Position numbers and translations under genes: made by a program | The notes under the pieces: model-generated | What the model saw: only the letters and a program-made list of their open reading frames with translations | What the model was told of the DNA's origin: nothing | Databases searched by the model: none | Part shown: piece after piece, positions 1 through 7,251 of the stretch | How positions within the stretch are numbered: the first letter of the stretch is position 1 | Layout of the letters: the number at the start of each line of letters is the position of its first letter | Assembly: GCA_002397275.1 (NCBI GenBank) | Contig: DHAA01000145.1 | Span: forward strand, 22,670-53,882 | Length of the DNA: 31,213 nucleotides | Direction of reading: 5' to 3' | From: Thermacetogenium sp. UBA4966 | GTDB taxonomy: Bacteria > Bacillota > DSM-12270 > Thermacetogeniales > Thermacetogeniaceae

Positions 1-207
1 CGACCATTATGGAGTTCCGGGTAACGTCATCAGGCGCAGCGATGATACCGGCTAATTTGGAAGTTGGAGGTCAGAGGTTGGAGGCCAGAAACATCTTTTC
101 GACTTCTAACTTCAAACTTCTCACATCCAGTCATAGCCGGCCAGAAGCAAGCCTTAATGCTGTCCGGGACGGAATCCGGGAGCGAGCGGAATCCACCTGC
201 CGAAATA
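1..207. repeat. Long repeat copy A, downstream of tatD
   Basis: This stretch shares its first ~65 bases almost exactly with 1200-1265 (both contain GACCATTATGGAGTTCCGGG and CCGGCTAATTTGGAAGT). It also shares the later pieces CTTCTCACATCCAGTCAT and AGCGGAATCCACC. Copy A carries extra internal sequence relative to copy B. No credible gene is present: the open frames here only translate the repeat. The left end may continue outside the window. Confidence 0.75.
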
Positions 208-310
208 GTAGTCGGAGGTCGGATGTCGGAAATAGGAATAGCGGCAGAGCCGCCCGGAAAATAGAAGCCGGAGGTCGGAGGTTAGAAATCGGAGGTCGGA
301 AACCGGAAAA
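208..310. repeat. GGAGGTCGG-type degenerate short repeats
   Basis: A run of imperfect 7-9 base units of the form GGAGGTCGG / GGAAATC / GGAGGTTAG fills this stretch, interrupted by a small GCGGC-AGA-GCCGC hairpin near 240-252. The run enters the 3' end of tatD and supplies its last codons and stop. It has no CRISPR-like spacer structure. The function is unknown. Confidence 0.7.
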
Positions 311-1064
311 TCTTTTCTGCGTTGGCGGTTGTCGTTTCCGCTATTTCCTGATGGGGAAGGTCCTTAAGGCGTGAGATCTCCTCCAGCACAGCGGTGAGGA
401 AAGACGGTTCATTGCGTTTTCCGCGCCGGGGCTGAGGCGCCAGATACGGGCAGTCTGTTTCCAACAGCAGGCGTTCTAAAGGTACTCTTTGGACTATATC
501 ACGCAGGCCGCTGTTTTTAGGGAAGGTAAGAGTTCCCCCGACACCCAGGTAATACCCCCTGTGCAGGCACTCCTCGGCGATTTTGAGATCCCCGGAAAAG
601 CAGTGGATAACAACTCCGGCAAGCCCGGGAAAATCCTTTAAAATGGAGAGCACATCCTGGTGGGCCTGGCGATCGTGAATGATCACCGGGAGGTTTAACT
701 CCGCAGCGATTTCCAATTGTTTTCTCAAGACATCGCGCTGAATATCACGGGAAGAAAAATCATAGTGGTAATCAAGCCCGATCTCACCCCAGGCTACAAC
801 CTTACCGCCTCCGGCCAGGATGCGCAGCCCTTCCAGGGCGCGCGGCGTCACCGCGGCCGCCTCATGAGGGTGTACGCCTACCGCTGCATAAATCTCCGGA
901 TAGCGGTCCGCCAGCATAACGGCATGGCGGGATGAAGTAATGTCACCCCCCGCAGAGATAACCCTGGTTACTCCGGCTTGCAGCGCTCTCGCCCGCACAT
1001 CCTCAAAATCCTCTCTGAATTTGGGGTCGTCCAGGTGGGCATGGGTATCGATTATACCTGACAA
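282..1064 (-). CDS. tatD: TatD family metal-dependent deoxyribonuclease
   Basis: This 260-residue protein is a TatD-type hydrolase with a TIM-barrel amidohydrolase fold. Members are Mg-dependent 3'-5' DNases linked to DNA repair and are cytosolic. Visible metal ligands are the N-terminal HAH in IDTHAHLDD, the glutamate in GEIGLDYHYD (near residue 95), His in IIHDRQAH, His in VIHCFSGD and Asp in LLLETDCPYLAP. The start is a TTG with GGAGGA seven bases upstream. The gene is the yabD equivalent next to metG, as in B. subtilis, but about 480 bases of repeats separate the two. Its last residues (after NAEKIFRF) are encoded by the short-repeat array, so the C-terminus appears to have been rewritten by the repeat. 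The family call is secure. Confidence 0.93.
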   Translation of the reverse strand: MSGIIDTHAHLDDPKFREDFEDVRARALQAGVTRVISAGGDITSSRHAVMLADRYPEIYAAVGVHPHEAAAVTPRALEGLRILAGGGKVVAWGEIGLDYHYDFSSRDIQRDVLRKQLEIAAELNLPVIIHDRQAHQDVLSILKDFPGLAGVVIHCFSGDLKIAEECLHRGYYLGVGGTLTFPKNSGLRDIVQRVPLERLLLETDCPYLAPQPRRGKRNEPSFLTAVLEEISRLKDLPHQEIAETTTANAEKIFRFPTSDF

Positions 1065-1199
1065 AGTGATTCCTCCTACTGAAATAGGGGTCGGAGGCCG
1101 GAAGTCTGCTCCAGCCTCGTCTCTCCCCTTGATTTTGCTTCTACCTTGAAAACAAAATTACTCAAGTATCGCGAAACAGCCCGCTGGATTCCAGCGGAG
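1065..1199. repeat. Intergenic stretch with repeat fragments
   Basis: A further GGAGGCCGGAAGTC unit (about 1089-1105) lies just upstream of the tatD start. The motif CTTCTACCTTGAAAAC near 1139-1154 recurs as GTCTACCTTGAAAAT at 1383-1397. No gene or clear promoter was recognised. Confidence 0.5.
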
Positions 1200-1349
1200 C
1201 GACCATTATGGAGTTCCGGGTAACGGCATCAGGCGAAGCGAAGTTGCCGGCTAATTTGGAAGTGGGAGGCCGGAAGTTGTTCAGACTTCTCACATCCAGT
1301 CATAATAGGGAGCAAGCGGAATCCACCGGCCTGAGCAGTTACAAATTTT
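1200..1349. repeat. Long repeat copy B, upstream of tatD
   Basis: This is the second copy of the long repeat described at 1-207, in the same orientation. It starts GACCATTATGGAGTTCCGGG, continues through CCGGCTAATTTGGAAGT and a short GGAGGCCGGAAGTT unit to CTTCTCACATCCAGTCAT, and ends near AGCGGAATCCACC. With copy A it brackets tatD as direct repeats about 1.2 kb apart. No coding content is credible. Confidence 0.75.
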
Positions 1350-1361
1350 CATCCATCGACG

Positions 1362-1443
1362 GTGAAGCGCAGCTTCATGGGTGTCTACCTTGAAAATAAC
1401 GTTCTGCTACTTTCATTTATCTGATAGTGAAGCGAAGCTTCAC
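1362..1443. repeat. Two related small hairpins (GTGAAGC...GCTTCAC)
   Basis: GTGAAGC-GAA-GCTTCAC at 1427-1443 is a perfect 7-bp hairpin. A close relative, TGAAGC-GCA-GCTTCA, lies at about 1363-1377. Each is followed by a GGGTGTCT / GAGCGTCT-like sequence, so they look like two copies of one small element. Neither has a T-run, so they are poor terminators for metG, which ends at 1545. The rest of 1350-1544 holds no gene. Confidence 0.5.
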
Positions 1444-1544
1444 GAGCGTCTTTATGGATGTCTATGGACGGCGTCATAGGCGCGGCCAACTGCTGTTCTA
1501 TGCTGTTTTACGGCGAGTCTCAGGTCAAGTTAAACCGAGCCTGA

Positions 1545-3434
1545 TTATTTTATTAAGGCGCCCGGCGGAATCTCCCGTTCCACAGTGAGCACTCCCAGGC
1601 GGTCCCCATCGCTTGCCGCCAAAATCATTCCCGATGAGACAATGCCGCGCAGCTTGACCGGCGCCAAATTGGCCACGACAATCACCCTTTTCCCGACGAG
1701 AGCGTCGGGGACATAGTGCTCGGCGATACCCGCCACGACGGTCCTCGTTTCCGAACCCAGGTCCAGCTCCAGCTTTAAAAGGCGGTCCGCGCCCTTGACC
1801 TTTTCCACACTCTTCACCAGAGCGACCCTCAGGTCGACCCTGGCAAAATCATCTATCGTGATCTGCGGCTTTGTGGGGCGAGGAGGCTCTTGCTCATCTT
1901 CCGGCTGAATGCGGGGGAAAACACCGGGCCCGGCCTCCACCTGCAGCCCCGCAGGGAGCAGGCCCCACTGCGCCGTGCTCTCCCAGCTCTGCAGATCCAG
2001 CCGCCCGGCGATTCCGAACTGCTCAAAAACCCGCCCTGGGAAGACCGGCATAAAGGGCGAACACCACACCGACAGCATACGCACAGTTTCGCTTAAGTTG
2101 TAAAGGACAGTCTGCAGCCGCTCTTTTTTCCCGGCATCCTTTACCAGGTTCCAGGGAGCTGTTTCATCGACATAGCGGTTGGCGCGGCGCACCAGCTTCC
2201 AGATGGCGGCCAGAGCATTGCTGAAATCCAGGCGGTCCAGTTGCTGCTCCAGTTCATCCTTAACCTGCCGGGCGCAGTTGATCAGATCGCTATCAGGGCC
2301 ATGCGGGACACCCGCCTCCGGCACCACACAATCCTGATATTTTTGAACCATCCCCAGGGTGCGGCTGATTAAATTCCCCAGATCGTTGGCCAGGTCCGCG
2401 TTGATCTTATCGACCAGGTCATCCTCGCTGTAATAGCTGTCCCCGCCATAAGGCAGCTCCCGCAGGAGATAGTAGCGCACAGCATCAACGCCATAGCGGT
2501 CGAGCAAAACCAGGGGATCCACCACATTCCCCTTGGACTTGGACATCTTCCCCCCCTCTAAAAGCAGCCAGCCGTGGCCGAAGACGGTGCGCGGCAGGGG
2601 GATCTCCGCGGCCATTAAAATAGCGGGCCAGATCACAGCATGAAAGCGAACTATATCCTTGGCCATCAGATGAACCGTATGCGGCCAGTAATGCTCAAAA
2701 CGCTGATCCCCTTCCTGCCATCCTAAAGCAGTTAAGTAATTGACCAGGGCGTCAAACCAGACGTAAACGACATGCCCCGGCGCAAAGGGAACGGGAACAC
2801 CCCATTGAAAGGTTGTTCTGGAAACAGAGAGATCATCCAGCCCGCTTTTAATAAAATTAACCATTTCATGCCGCCGGGAGGCAGGCTGAATGAAATCGGG
2901 ATTCTCTTCAATATAGTCAAGGAGGCGGTCCTGATACTTGGACAGCCTGAAAAAATAGCTCTCCTCTTTGACATGTTCCACAGGGCGCCCGCAGTCCGGG
3001 CAGTTTCCGTCGACAAGCTGCCTCTCCGGCCAGAAGGCCTCGCAGGGGGTACAGTACTTCCCCTCATAAAACGACTTGTAGATGTCCCCTTTGTCATACA
3101 GCTTTTGAAAGAGAACCTGCACCGCCTTTTCATGGCGGGGTTCGGTGGTGCGAATAAAGTCGTCGTTCGTAATCAGCAACCTTTTCCACAGTTCCTGAAA
3201 GGACCGCACAATAGGATCCACATAGCTCTGTGGGTCAATACCGTTTTCACGGGCTTTTCTCTCGATCTTCTGGCCATGCTCATCAGAACCGGTCAGGAAA
3301 AAAACATCGTCCCCCCGCATCCTCCTGTAGCGGGCTATGCAATCGGCCGCCACAGTCGTATAGGCATGACCGATATGAAGTTTGTCACTGGGATAATAGA
3401 TGGGTGTCGTCACATAATAAGTTCGATCGCTCAT
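1545..3434 (-). CDS. metG: Methionyl-tRNA synthetase, long form with C-terminal tRNA-binding domain
   Basis: This enzyme charges tRNA-Met with methionine in the cytosol. The class I signature HIGH appears in KLHIGHAYTT near the N-terminus and KMSKS in GGKMSKSKGNVVDP around residue 300. A zinc knuckle (CTPC then CPDC) lies near residues 127-147. The last ~110 residues (from TIDDFARVDLRVALV) form a Trbp111-like OB-fold tRNA-binding domain, as in B. subtilis MetS. I chose the ATG of MSDRTYYVTTPIYYP (629 residues), because the frame's 26 extra upstream residues are unlike the family. A TATAAT at 3524-3529 on the minus strand would give a leader of about 80 bases. No T-box was recognised there. 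It is divergent from abrB and matches the abrB-metS-yabD order of B. subtilis. Confidence 0.96.
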   Translation of the reverse strand: MSDRTYYVTTPIYYPSDKLHIGHAYTTVAADCIARYRRMRGDDVFFLTGSDEHGQKIERKARENGIDPQSYVDPIVRSFQELWKRLLITNDDFIRTTEPRHEKAVQVLFQKLYDKGDIYKSFYEGKYCTPCEAFWPERQLVDGNCPDCGRPVEHVKEESYFFRLSKYQDRLLDYIEENPDFIQPASRRHEMVNFIKSGLDDLSVSRTTFQWGVPVPFAPGHVVYVWFDALVNYLTALGWQEGDQRFEHYWPHTVHLMAKDIVRFHAVIWPAILMAAEIPLPRTVFGHGWLLLEGGKMSKSKGNVVDPLVLLDRYGVDAVRYYLLRELPYGGDSYYSEDDLVDKINADLANDLGNLISRTLGMVQKYQDCVVPEAGVPHGPDSDLINCARQVKDELEQQLDRLDFSNALAAIWKLVRRANRYVDETAPWNLVKDAGKKERLQTVLYNLSETVRMLSVWCSPFMPVFPGRVFEQFGIAGRLDLQSWESTAQWGLLPAGLQVEAGPGVFPRIQPEDEQEPPRPTKPQITIDDFARVDLRVALVKSVEKVKGADRLLKLELDLGSETRTVVAGIAEHYVPDALVGKRVIVVANLAPVKLRGIVSSGMILAASDGDRLGVLTVEREIPPGALIK

Positions 3435-3600
3435 AAACACTCGTCCGGCATGAATAGGTTGCAGATAACAAAGGCAAAAGCCGGGCTTGACTCCTTTCGT
3501 CATTTTATACACCTTGAAGATTTATTATACCAAAAAAGTAATGCGGCCGCCATTTTTGAAAAATCTTTAAAAAAAATATATTTTTTTTGCAAAAAAGAGG

Positions 3601-3629
3601 TTGACTGTTAATGGTAAAGATGGTATGCT
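3601..3629 (+). promoter_or_regulatory. Sigma-A type promoter of the abrB-like gene
   Basis: TTGACT (3601-3606) and TATGCT (3624-3629) are separated by 17 bases and preceded by an A/T-rich run that could act as an UP element. The AbrB-like start codon at 3676 has a GGGGGAGG ribosome site. The spacing and hexamers are close to consensus. Confidence 0.75.
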
Positions 3630-3675
3630 TTCCTTAGCGAATCTTGTCGAAAATTATAAGAGAGGGGGAGGAAGA

Positions 3676-3924
3676 ATGAAGTCAACTGGTGTCGTGAGAA
3701 AAGTGGACGAGCTGGGCAGGGTGGTGATCCCAATTGAGCTGCGGCGCACGTTGGGAATCGCGGAAAAGGATGCTTTGGAGATCTATGTCGACCAGGAGAA
3801 GATCATCCTGAAGAAGTACGAGCCGGCGTGTATTTTCTGCGGAAACGCGGACAATATCACTCATTTTCGCGGTAAAAACATTTGCCAGGAATGCGCCAGA
3901 GAGATGGCTATCGAGGCGGGCTAA
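3676..3924 (+). CDS. abrB: AbrB/SpoVT family transition-state regulator
   Basis: This 82-residue DNA-binding protein has the swapped-hairpin AbrB domain at residues 1-48 (MKSTGVVRKVDELGRVVIPI, then ELRRTLGIAEKDALEIYVD). A short C-terminal part carries CIFC and CQEC pairs, as in clostridial AbrB homologues. AbrB proteins repress post-exponential and sporulation genes. The start is ATG 3676, preceded by GGGGGAGG; the open frame begins further upstream but without a ribosome site. It is the only plus-strand gene in the left half. It sits between metG and rsmI exactly as abrB does in B. subtilis, which favours abrB over spoVT or abh. Confidence 0.9.
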   Translation: MKSTGVVRKVDELGRVVIPIELRRTLGIAEKDALEIYVDQEKIILKKYEPACIFCGNADNITHFRGKNICQECAREMAIEAG

Positions 3925-3972
3925 GACATCAGGGAATACTTTTATTTTCTTAACGCAATGCTAAAAACAACC

Positions 3973-3989
3973 GCCTGCAGGAAGCAGGC
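3973..3989. terminator. Small hairpin after abrB
   Basis: GCCTGC-AGGAA-GCAGGC forms a 6-bp stem about 50 bases after the abrB stop. There is no T-run, so it is only a possible terminator or processing structure. Confidence 0.3.
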
Positions 3990-4044
3990 ACGGACCTCCA
4001 GGCAGTCCCTTCCTCTACGGAAAAAATGCCCGGGAAGCCTTTTG

Positions 4045-4074
4045 ATAGACCCCCTCGCCATAGAGGGGGTCTAT
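4045..4074. terminator. Convergent hairpin between abrB and rsmI
   Basis: ATAGACCCCCTC and GAGGGGGTCTAT form a perfect 12-bp stem with a 6-base loop. It lies between the converging abrB and rsmI genes and overlaps the rsmI stop codon at 4071-4073. A T-run is absent on both strands, so the strong stem, not a U-tract, is the evidence for bidirectional termination. Confidence 0.6.
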
Positions 4075-4904
4075 TGATGGTAAGCCCTGTATACCTGGCT
4101 TTTGCTCAGGCCCAGAGAGCGCCCTACCCCTTTGCAGGCATCGTGGAGTTCGGCGCCCGCCCTGACCAGCGCTTCCACAGCTTCGCGGATCAACTCCGGC
4201 GCCGGCGCCCCCGCGACGCCATCCTCTTCCCCCGGCCGCTTCCCAGCAACGACAAGCGTGATCTCACCCCGGGGCGCGACAGAAAAATTGTCATACGCAT
4301 CGGCAAAGGTTCCGCGAAAAACATCCTCAAACTGCTTGGTCAGTTCCCGTACCACAGCCACCTTCCGCTCCGTCCCCCACAGAGCGCAAAAATCCCCGAT
4401 CGTTTCTCTGAGCCGGCGCGGCGATTCATAAAAAACACCGGTCCAGGTGTTTTCCTCCAACTCCTGTAACAACTCCTGCCGCTCCCCCTTCTTGCGCGGC
4501 AAAAACCCATAAAAATAAAAGGGATGGGGCATAAAACCGGAGATAACCAGGGCGGCGATCACAGCCGAGGGTCCGGGCAAAACGGTCACATCATGTCCCG
4601 CGGCCAGCGCCTGCTGCACCAGAAAATACCCCGGATCCGATATGCCCGGCATTCCGGCGTCGCTCACTAGAGCGATCCCTTTCCCCAGAGACAGTTCTTG
4701 GAGCAGAAAAGGCGCCTTCTCCCGTTCATTATGCTCATGGTAGCTGGTTGTTTTGGCGCCGATCCCATAGTGGTTCAAGAGCTTTCTGGTATGGCGGGTA
4801 TCCTCCGCGGCAACCAGGTCGGCATGGGCCAGCGTATCCAGCACACGCCCGGTGACGTCATTCAGGTTGCCCAGCGGCGTAGGGCAGAGATAGAGGCTCC
4901 CCAT
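4071..4904 (-). CDS. rsmI: 16S rRNA (cytidine-1402-2'-O)-methyltransferase
   Basis: RsmI uses S-adenosylmethionine to 2'-O-methylate C1402 in the decoding centre of 16S rRNA. The 277-residue protein opens with LYLCPTPLGNLNDVTGR and carries AAEDTRHTRKLL, LVSDAGMPGISDPG and VLPGPSAVIAAL, the standard tetrapyrrole-methylase-fold motifs of the family. GFLPRK and the C-terminal helical RsmI extension are also visible. It is the last gene of the decarboxylase-tmk-holB-ricT-rsmI run and begins 8 bases after the ricT stop. yabA, yabB and yazA, which separate the two genes in B. subtilis, are absent. The identification is secure. Confidence 0.95.
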   Translation of the reverse strand: MGSLYLCPTPLGNLNDVTGRVLDTLAHADLVAAEDTRHTRKLLNHYGIGAKTTSYHEHNEREKAPFLLQELSLGKGIALVSDAGMPGISDPGYFLVQQALAAGHDVTVLPGPSAVIAALVISGFMPHPFYFYGFLPRKKGERQELLQELEENTWTGVFYESPRRLRETIGDFCALWGTERKVAVVRELTKQFEDVFRGTFADAYDNFSVAPRGEITLVVAGKRPGEEDGVAGAPAPELIREAVEALVRAGAELHDACKGVGRSLGLSKSQVYRAYHQ

Positions 4905-4911
4905 TACCGGC

Positions 4912-5688
4912 TCACTCCCCGTCGCCCGGCGCGCCCTCTTCCGGGGTCAAATCATGCTCATCATCCGCCTTGCCTTTGCAGCTGTAGCATTCGTTTTCAT
5001 ACTTCAAACAGCACATTAAACGGCCGCAGCAGCCGCTGATCTTGCTGGGATTCAAAGAGAGGTTCTGCCCTTTAGCCATGCGAATAGAAACCGGCTCAAA
5101 ATCTCCCAGCCATGTGCAGCAGCAGAGTTCTCTCCCACAGGGGCCGATCCCTCCCAGAAACTTGGCCTCATCTCTGACCCCAATCTGCCGCAGTTCGATC
5201 CTCGTCCGGAAAACAGCGGCCAGGTCTTTGACCAGCTCTCGAAAATCCACCCGTCCGTCGGCAGTGAAATAAAACAATATCTTTCCCACATCAAAAGTGA
5301 ATTCCACATCAATCAGCTTCATCGGCAGCCCGTGTTCCGCGATTTTCTGCTCGCAGATCTGGAAGGCCTCCCGGGCGTGGCGCTTGTTCTCTTCAATAAT
5401 CTGTTCATCCTCCGCGGTGGCCTTGCGGATCACCTCACGCAGGGGGAGAACCACTCTTTCCACAGGTATCGGCCGCGGCCCCACCACAACGTCCCCCGCC
5501 TCGATCCCTCTTATTGTTTCCACGATGACAGGATCACCGGGCTTCAGCTCTTCTTCACCAGTTTTAAAATGATAGATTTTCCCTGCCTTGCGAAATCTCA
5601 CTCCAACAACCGTAACCGAACCGCTTTCCGGCAGTTCGACCCCTCCCGCATCCTGCTCCTCGTTGACCGAACCGTTATTATCAACCAT
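4912..5688 (-). CDS. ricT: PSP1/RicT (YaaT) family protein
   Basis: The protein belongs to the PSP1 family, called RicT or YaaT in B. subtilis. There it joins RicA and RicF in an iron-sulfur-containing complex that affects RNase Y-dependent mRNA processing, sporulation, competence and biofilm formation. The PSP1 core spans roughly residues 75-230. It has the Cys-rich signature GPCGRELCCCTW and GCCGRLMCCLKY, and the tail adds CYSCKG. The frame can start at TTG 5706, but ATG 5688 has AGGGA at better spacing and gives 258 residues. It follows holB with a 45-base gap and is probably cotranscribed. Confidence 0.92.
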   Translation of the reverse strand: MVDNNGSVNEEQDAGGVELPESGSVTVVGVRFRKAGKIYHFKTGEEELKPGDPVIVETIRGIEAGDVVVGPRPIPVERVVLPLREVIRKATAEDEQIIEENKRHAREAFQICEQKIAEHGLPMKLIDVEFTFDVGKILFYFTADGRVDFRELVKDLAAVFRTRIELRQIGVRDEAKFLGGIGPCGRELCCCTWLGDFEPVSIRMAKGQNLSLNPSKISGCCGRLMCCLKYENECYSCKGKADDEHDLTPEEGAPGDGE

Positions 5689-5733
5689 ATTAATCCCTAC
5701 TTTCAAAGGATATGGCCCCTAAAGGGCGTTTTT

Positions 5734-6576
5734 CTATACGCTGCCGGGCGCCGCTCGGCCCTGCGCTGCCCGCTGGACCCGGTAAAGGGTAACCGCCAGC
5801 ACCAGAGGGACAGAGGCGTTGTCATCCAACTGGCGAAGCCCCTTGAGCAGCAGCTTCAGGCAGGCTGCTTCCCTGACGTCGGGGGAAAACGAACCGCTCC
5901 TCTGCCTGCGATATGCCTGCTCAAACCCTGCCAGAAGATCTCTGAACAGTTCCTGCGCCGCAGAGCGGTCATTCCCCAGGAGGCGCGCTTCCCTGAGCAG
6001 TTGAGCGGGGCCTCCGTCTCTGATCAGCCCGGCAATATTCTCCCCGGCGCCCCCTTCGCCGGCCGCTGCGCTCCCATTTTCTCTTAAACCCCTGAAGGAG
6101 ATCACACGGCAGCGGGAGACGACGGTAGGCAGCAAAAAGCCTTCATCTTCAGTAACCAGCAGAAAAACCGTTCCGGGCAGCGGCTCCTCGAGTATCTTGA
6201 GCAGGCTGTTGGCCGCGGGGATCGTCAGCAGTTCCGGCTGCTCCAGGTGAAAAACCTGGTGTCTGCCAAGATGCGGGCTGTAGCGGAAAAAAGAGCGCCA
6301 GGCACGGATCTGATCTATCTTCAAGGAACTGCCTTCCGGCTGCAAAAAGTGATAATCCGGATGCCCACCGTTCTCCCAAGCCCGGCAGGAAGCGCATGAA
6401 TTACATGGATCCCCGTCCGACGGATTTTGGCAGAGCAGCGCCTGCGCAAATAACCGCGCCGCCTCTCCCTTTTCCTGCGGAGAGTGTCCGCTGAAGAGAT
6501 AGGCATGGGCAGGCGATCCCCGGCGCAGATCCTCCCGCAGCAGCCGCGCCGCCATACTGTCCCCCCAACTTGTCAT
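5734..6576 (-). CDS. holB: DNA polymerase III delta-prime subunit
   Basis: The delta-prime subunit is part of the clamp loader that places the sliding clamp on DNA. The 280-residue protein has the AAA+ fold without a functional P-loop (GHSPQEKGEAARLF), as expected for delta-prime. It has a Cys4 zinc site (CQN...CNSCASC, about residues 48-65), LLKILEEPLPGTVFLL and the SRC motif in VVSRCRVISF. The ATG is preceded by GAGGGGTG. It lies directly after tmk with a 20-base gap; yaaQ and yaaR, present between these genes in B. subtilis, are missing. The C-terminal third is less conserved, as is usual. Confidence 0.93.
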   Translation of the reverse strand: MTSWGDSMAARLLREDLRRGSPAHAYLFSGHSPQEKGEAARLFAQALLCQNPSDGDPCNSCASCRAWENGGHPDYHFLQPEGSSLKIDQIRAWRSFFRYSPHLGRHQVFHLEQPELLTIPAANSLLKILEEPLPGTVFLLVTEDEGFLLPTVVSRCRVISFRGLRENGSAAAGEGGAGENIAGLIRDGGPAQLLREARLLGNDRSAAQELFRDLLAGFEQAYRRQRSGSFSPDVREAACLKLLLKGLRQLDDNASVPLVLAVTLYRVQRAAQGRAAPGSV

Positions 6577-6596
6577 AGCCTTTCACCCCTCATCGC

Positions 6597-7247
6597 TCAA
6601 AAGGAGGCGCCCGGCGCCCTGTCTGCAAGATAGGCGGCCACATGCTCCCAGATCTGTTTTTGCACTGATTGCGGATCCGCTCCGGCGTCAACAACCTTGA
6701 TCCTCTCCGGACAAGTCTGAGCCAGAAGGCTGTAGCCGTCCCTTACCCGTTGGTGAAAGCTCAGGCTCTCCTGTTCCAAGCGATCCCTCTCCTTCTCTCC
6801 CGCTAAACGCTCCAGCCCTTCCCCTGCGGGAAGATCAAGCAAAATAGTACGGAATACTCCCAGTTTATTTAAAGCAAAGCCATTGACCAGATGAAGCATC
6901 TCCAGATCAAGCCCGCGTCCGTAGCCTTGGTAGGCAAGGCTGGAATCCACAAAACGATCGGCAAGAACAATCTTGCCTGCGGCTAAAGCCGGCAGAATCA
7001 CTTCACCGACAAGCTGGGCGCGCGCTCCTGCATAGAGCAAAGCCTCTGTGACCGGCAGCATCTCCCGGTAAGCGGGGTCCAGCAGCAACCGGCGAATAGC
7101 CTCGGAAAGCCGTGTTCCCCCGGGCTCCCGGATGATCAGCGCAGCATACCCGGACTGCTCCAATGCCCGGGCCGTCATGCTCACCTGCGTAGTTTTGCCG
7201 GCGCCGTCGGGCCCCTCAAATGTGATCAGTTTTCCAGCATGTTTCAC
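6597..7247 (-). CDS. tmk: Thymidylate kinase
   Basis: Tmk phosphorylates dTMP to dTDP in the cytosol for DNA synthesis. The Walker A loop FEGPDGAGKTTQ is near the N-terminus. The family signatures REPGGT, DRFVDSSLAYQGYGRG and LLDLPAGEGLERL follow. I chose GTG 7247 (216 residues): GGGAG lies eight bases upstream inside the stop region of the decarboxylase gene, and the coding start is four bases after that stop. The frame can also begin at TTG 7268, which lacks a good ribosome site. It is tightly coupled to the preceding gene. Confidence 0.95.
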   Translation of the reverse strand: MKHAGKLITFEGPDGAGKTTQVSMTARALEQSGYAALIIREPGGTRLSEAIRRLLLDPAYREMLPVTEALLYAGARAQLVGEVILPALAAGKIVLADRFVDSSLAYQGYGRGLDLEMLHLVNGFALNKLGVFRTILLDLPAGEGLERLAGEKERDRLEQESLSFHQRVRDGYSLLAQTCPERIKVVDAGADPQSVQKQIWEHVAAYLADRAPGASF

Positions 7248-7251
7248 TGTT

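Noticed and set aside
208..310. Possible CRISPR array in the short repeats
   Set aside because: The units are 7-9 bases, degenerate and contiguous, with no regular spacers.
9..374. 121-codon open frame at the left end
   Set aside because: It translates the repeats and the 3' end of tatD antisense, with no ribosome site.
3435..3600. T-box or SAM riboswitch upstream of metG
   Set aside because: No T-box sequence or specifier hairpin was found, and the leader is too short.
2772..3611. 279-codon open frame on the plus strand
   Set aside because: It lies antisense to metG, which has all synthetase motifs, and its translation has no domain character.
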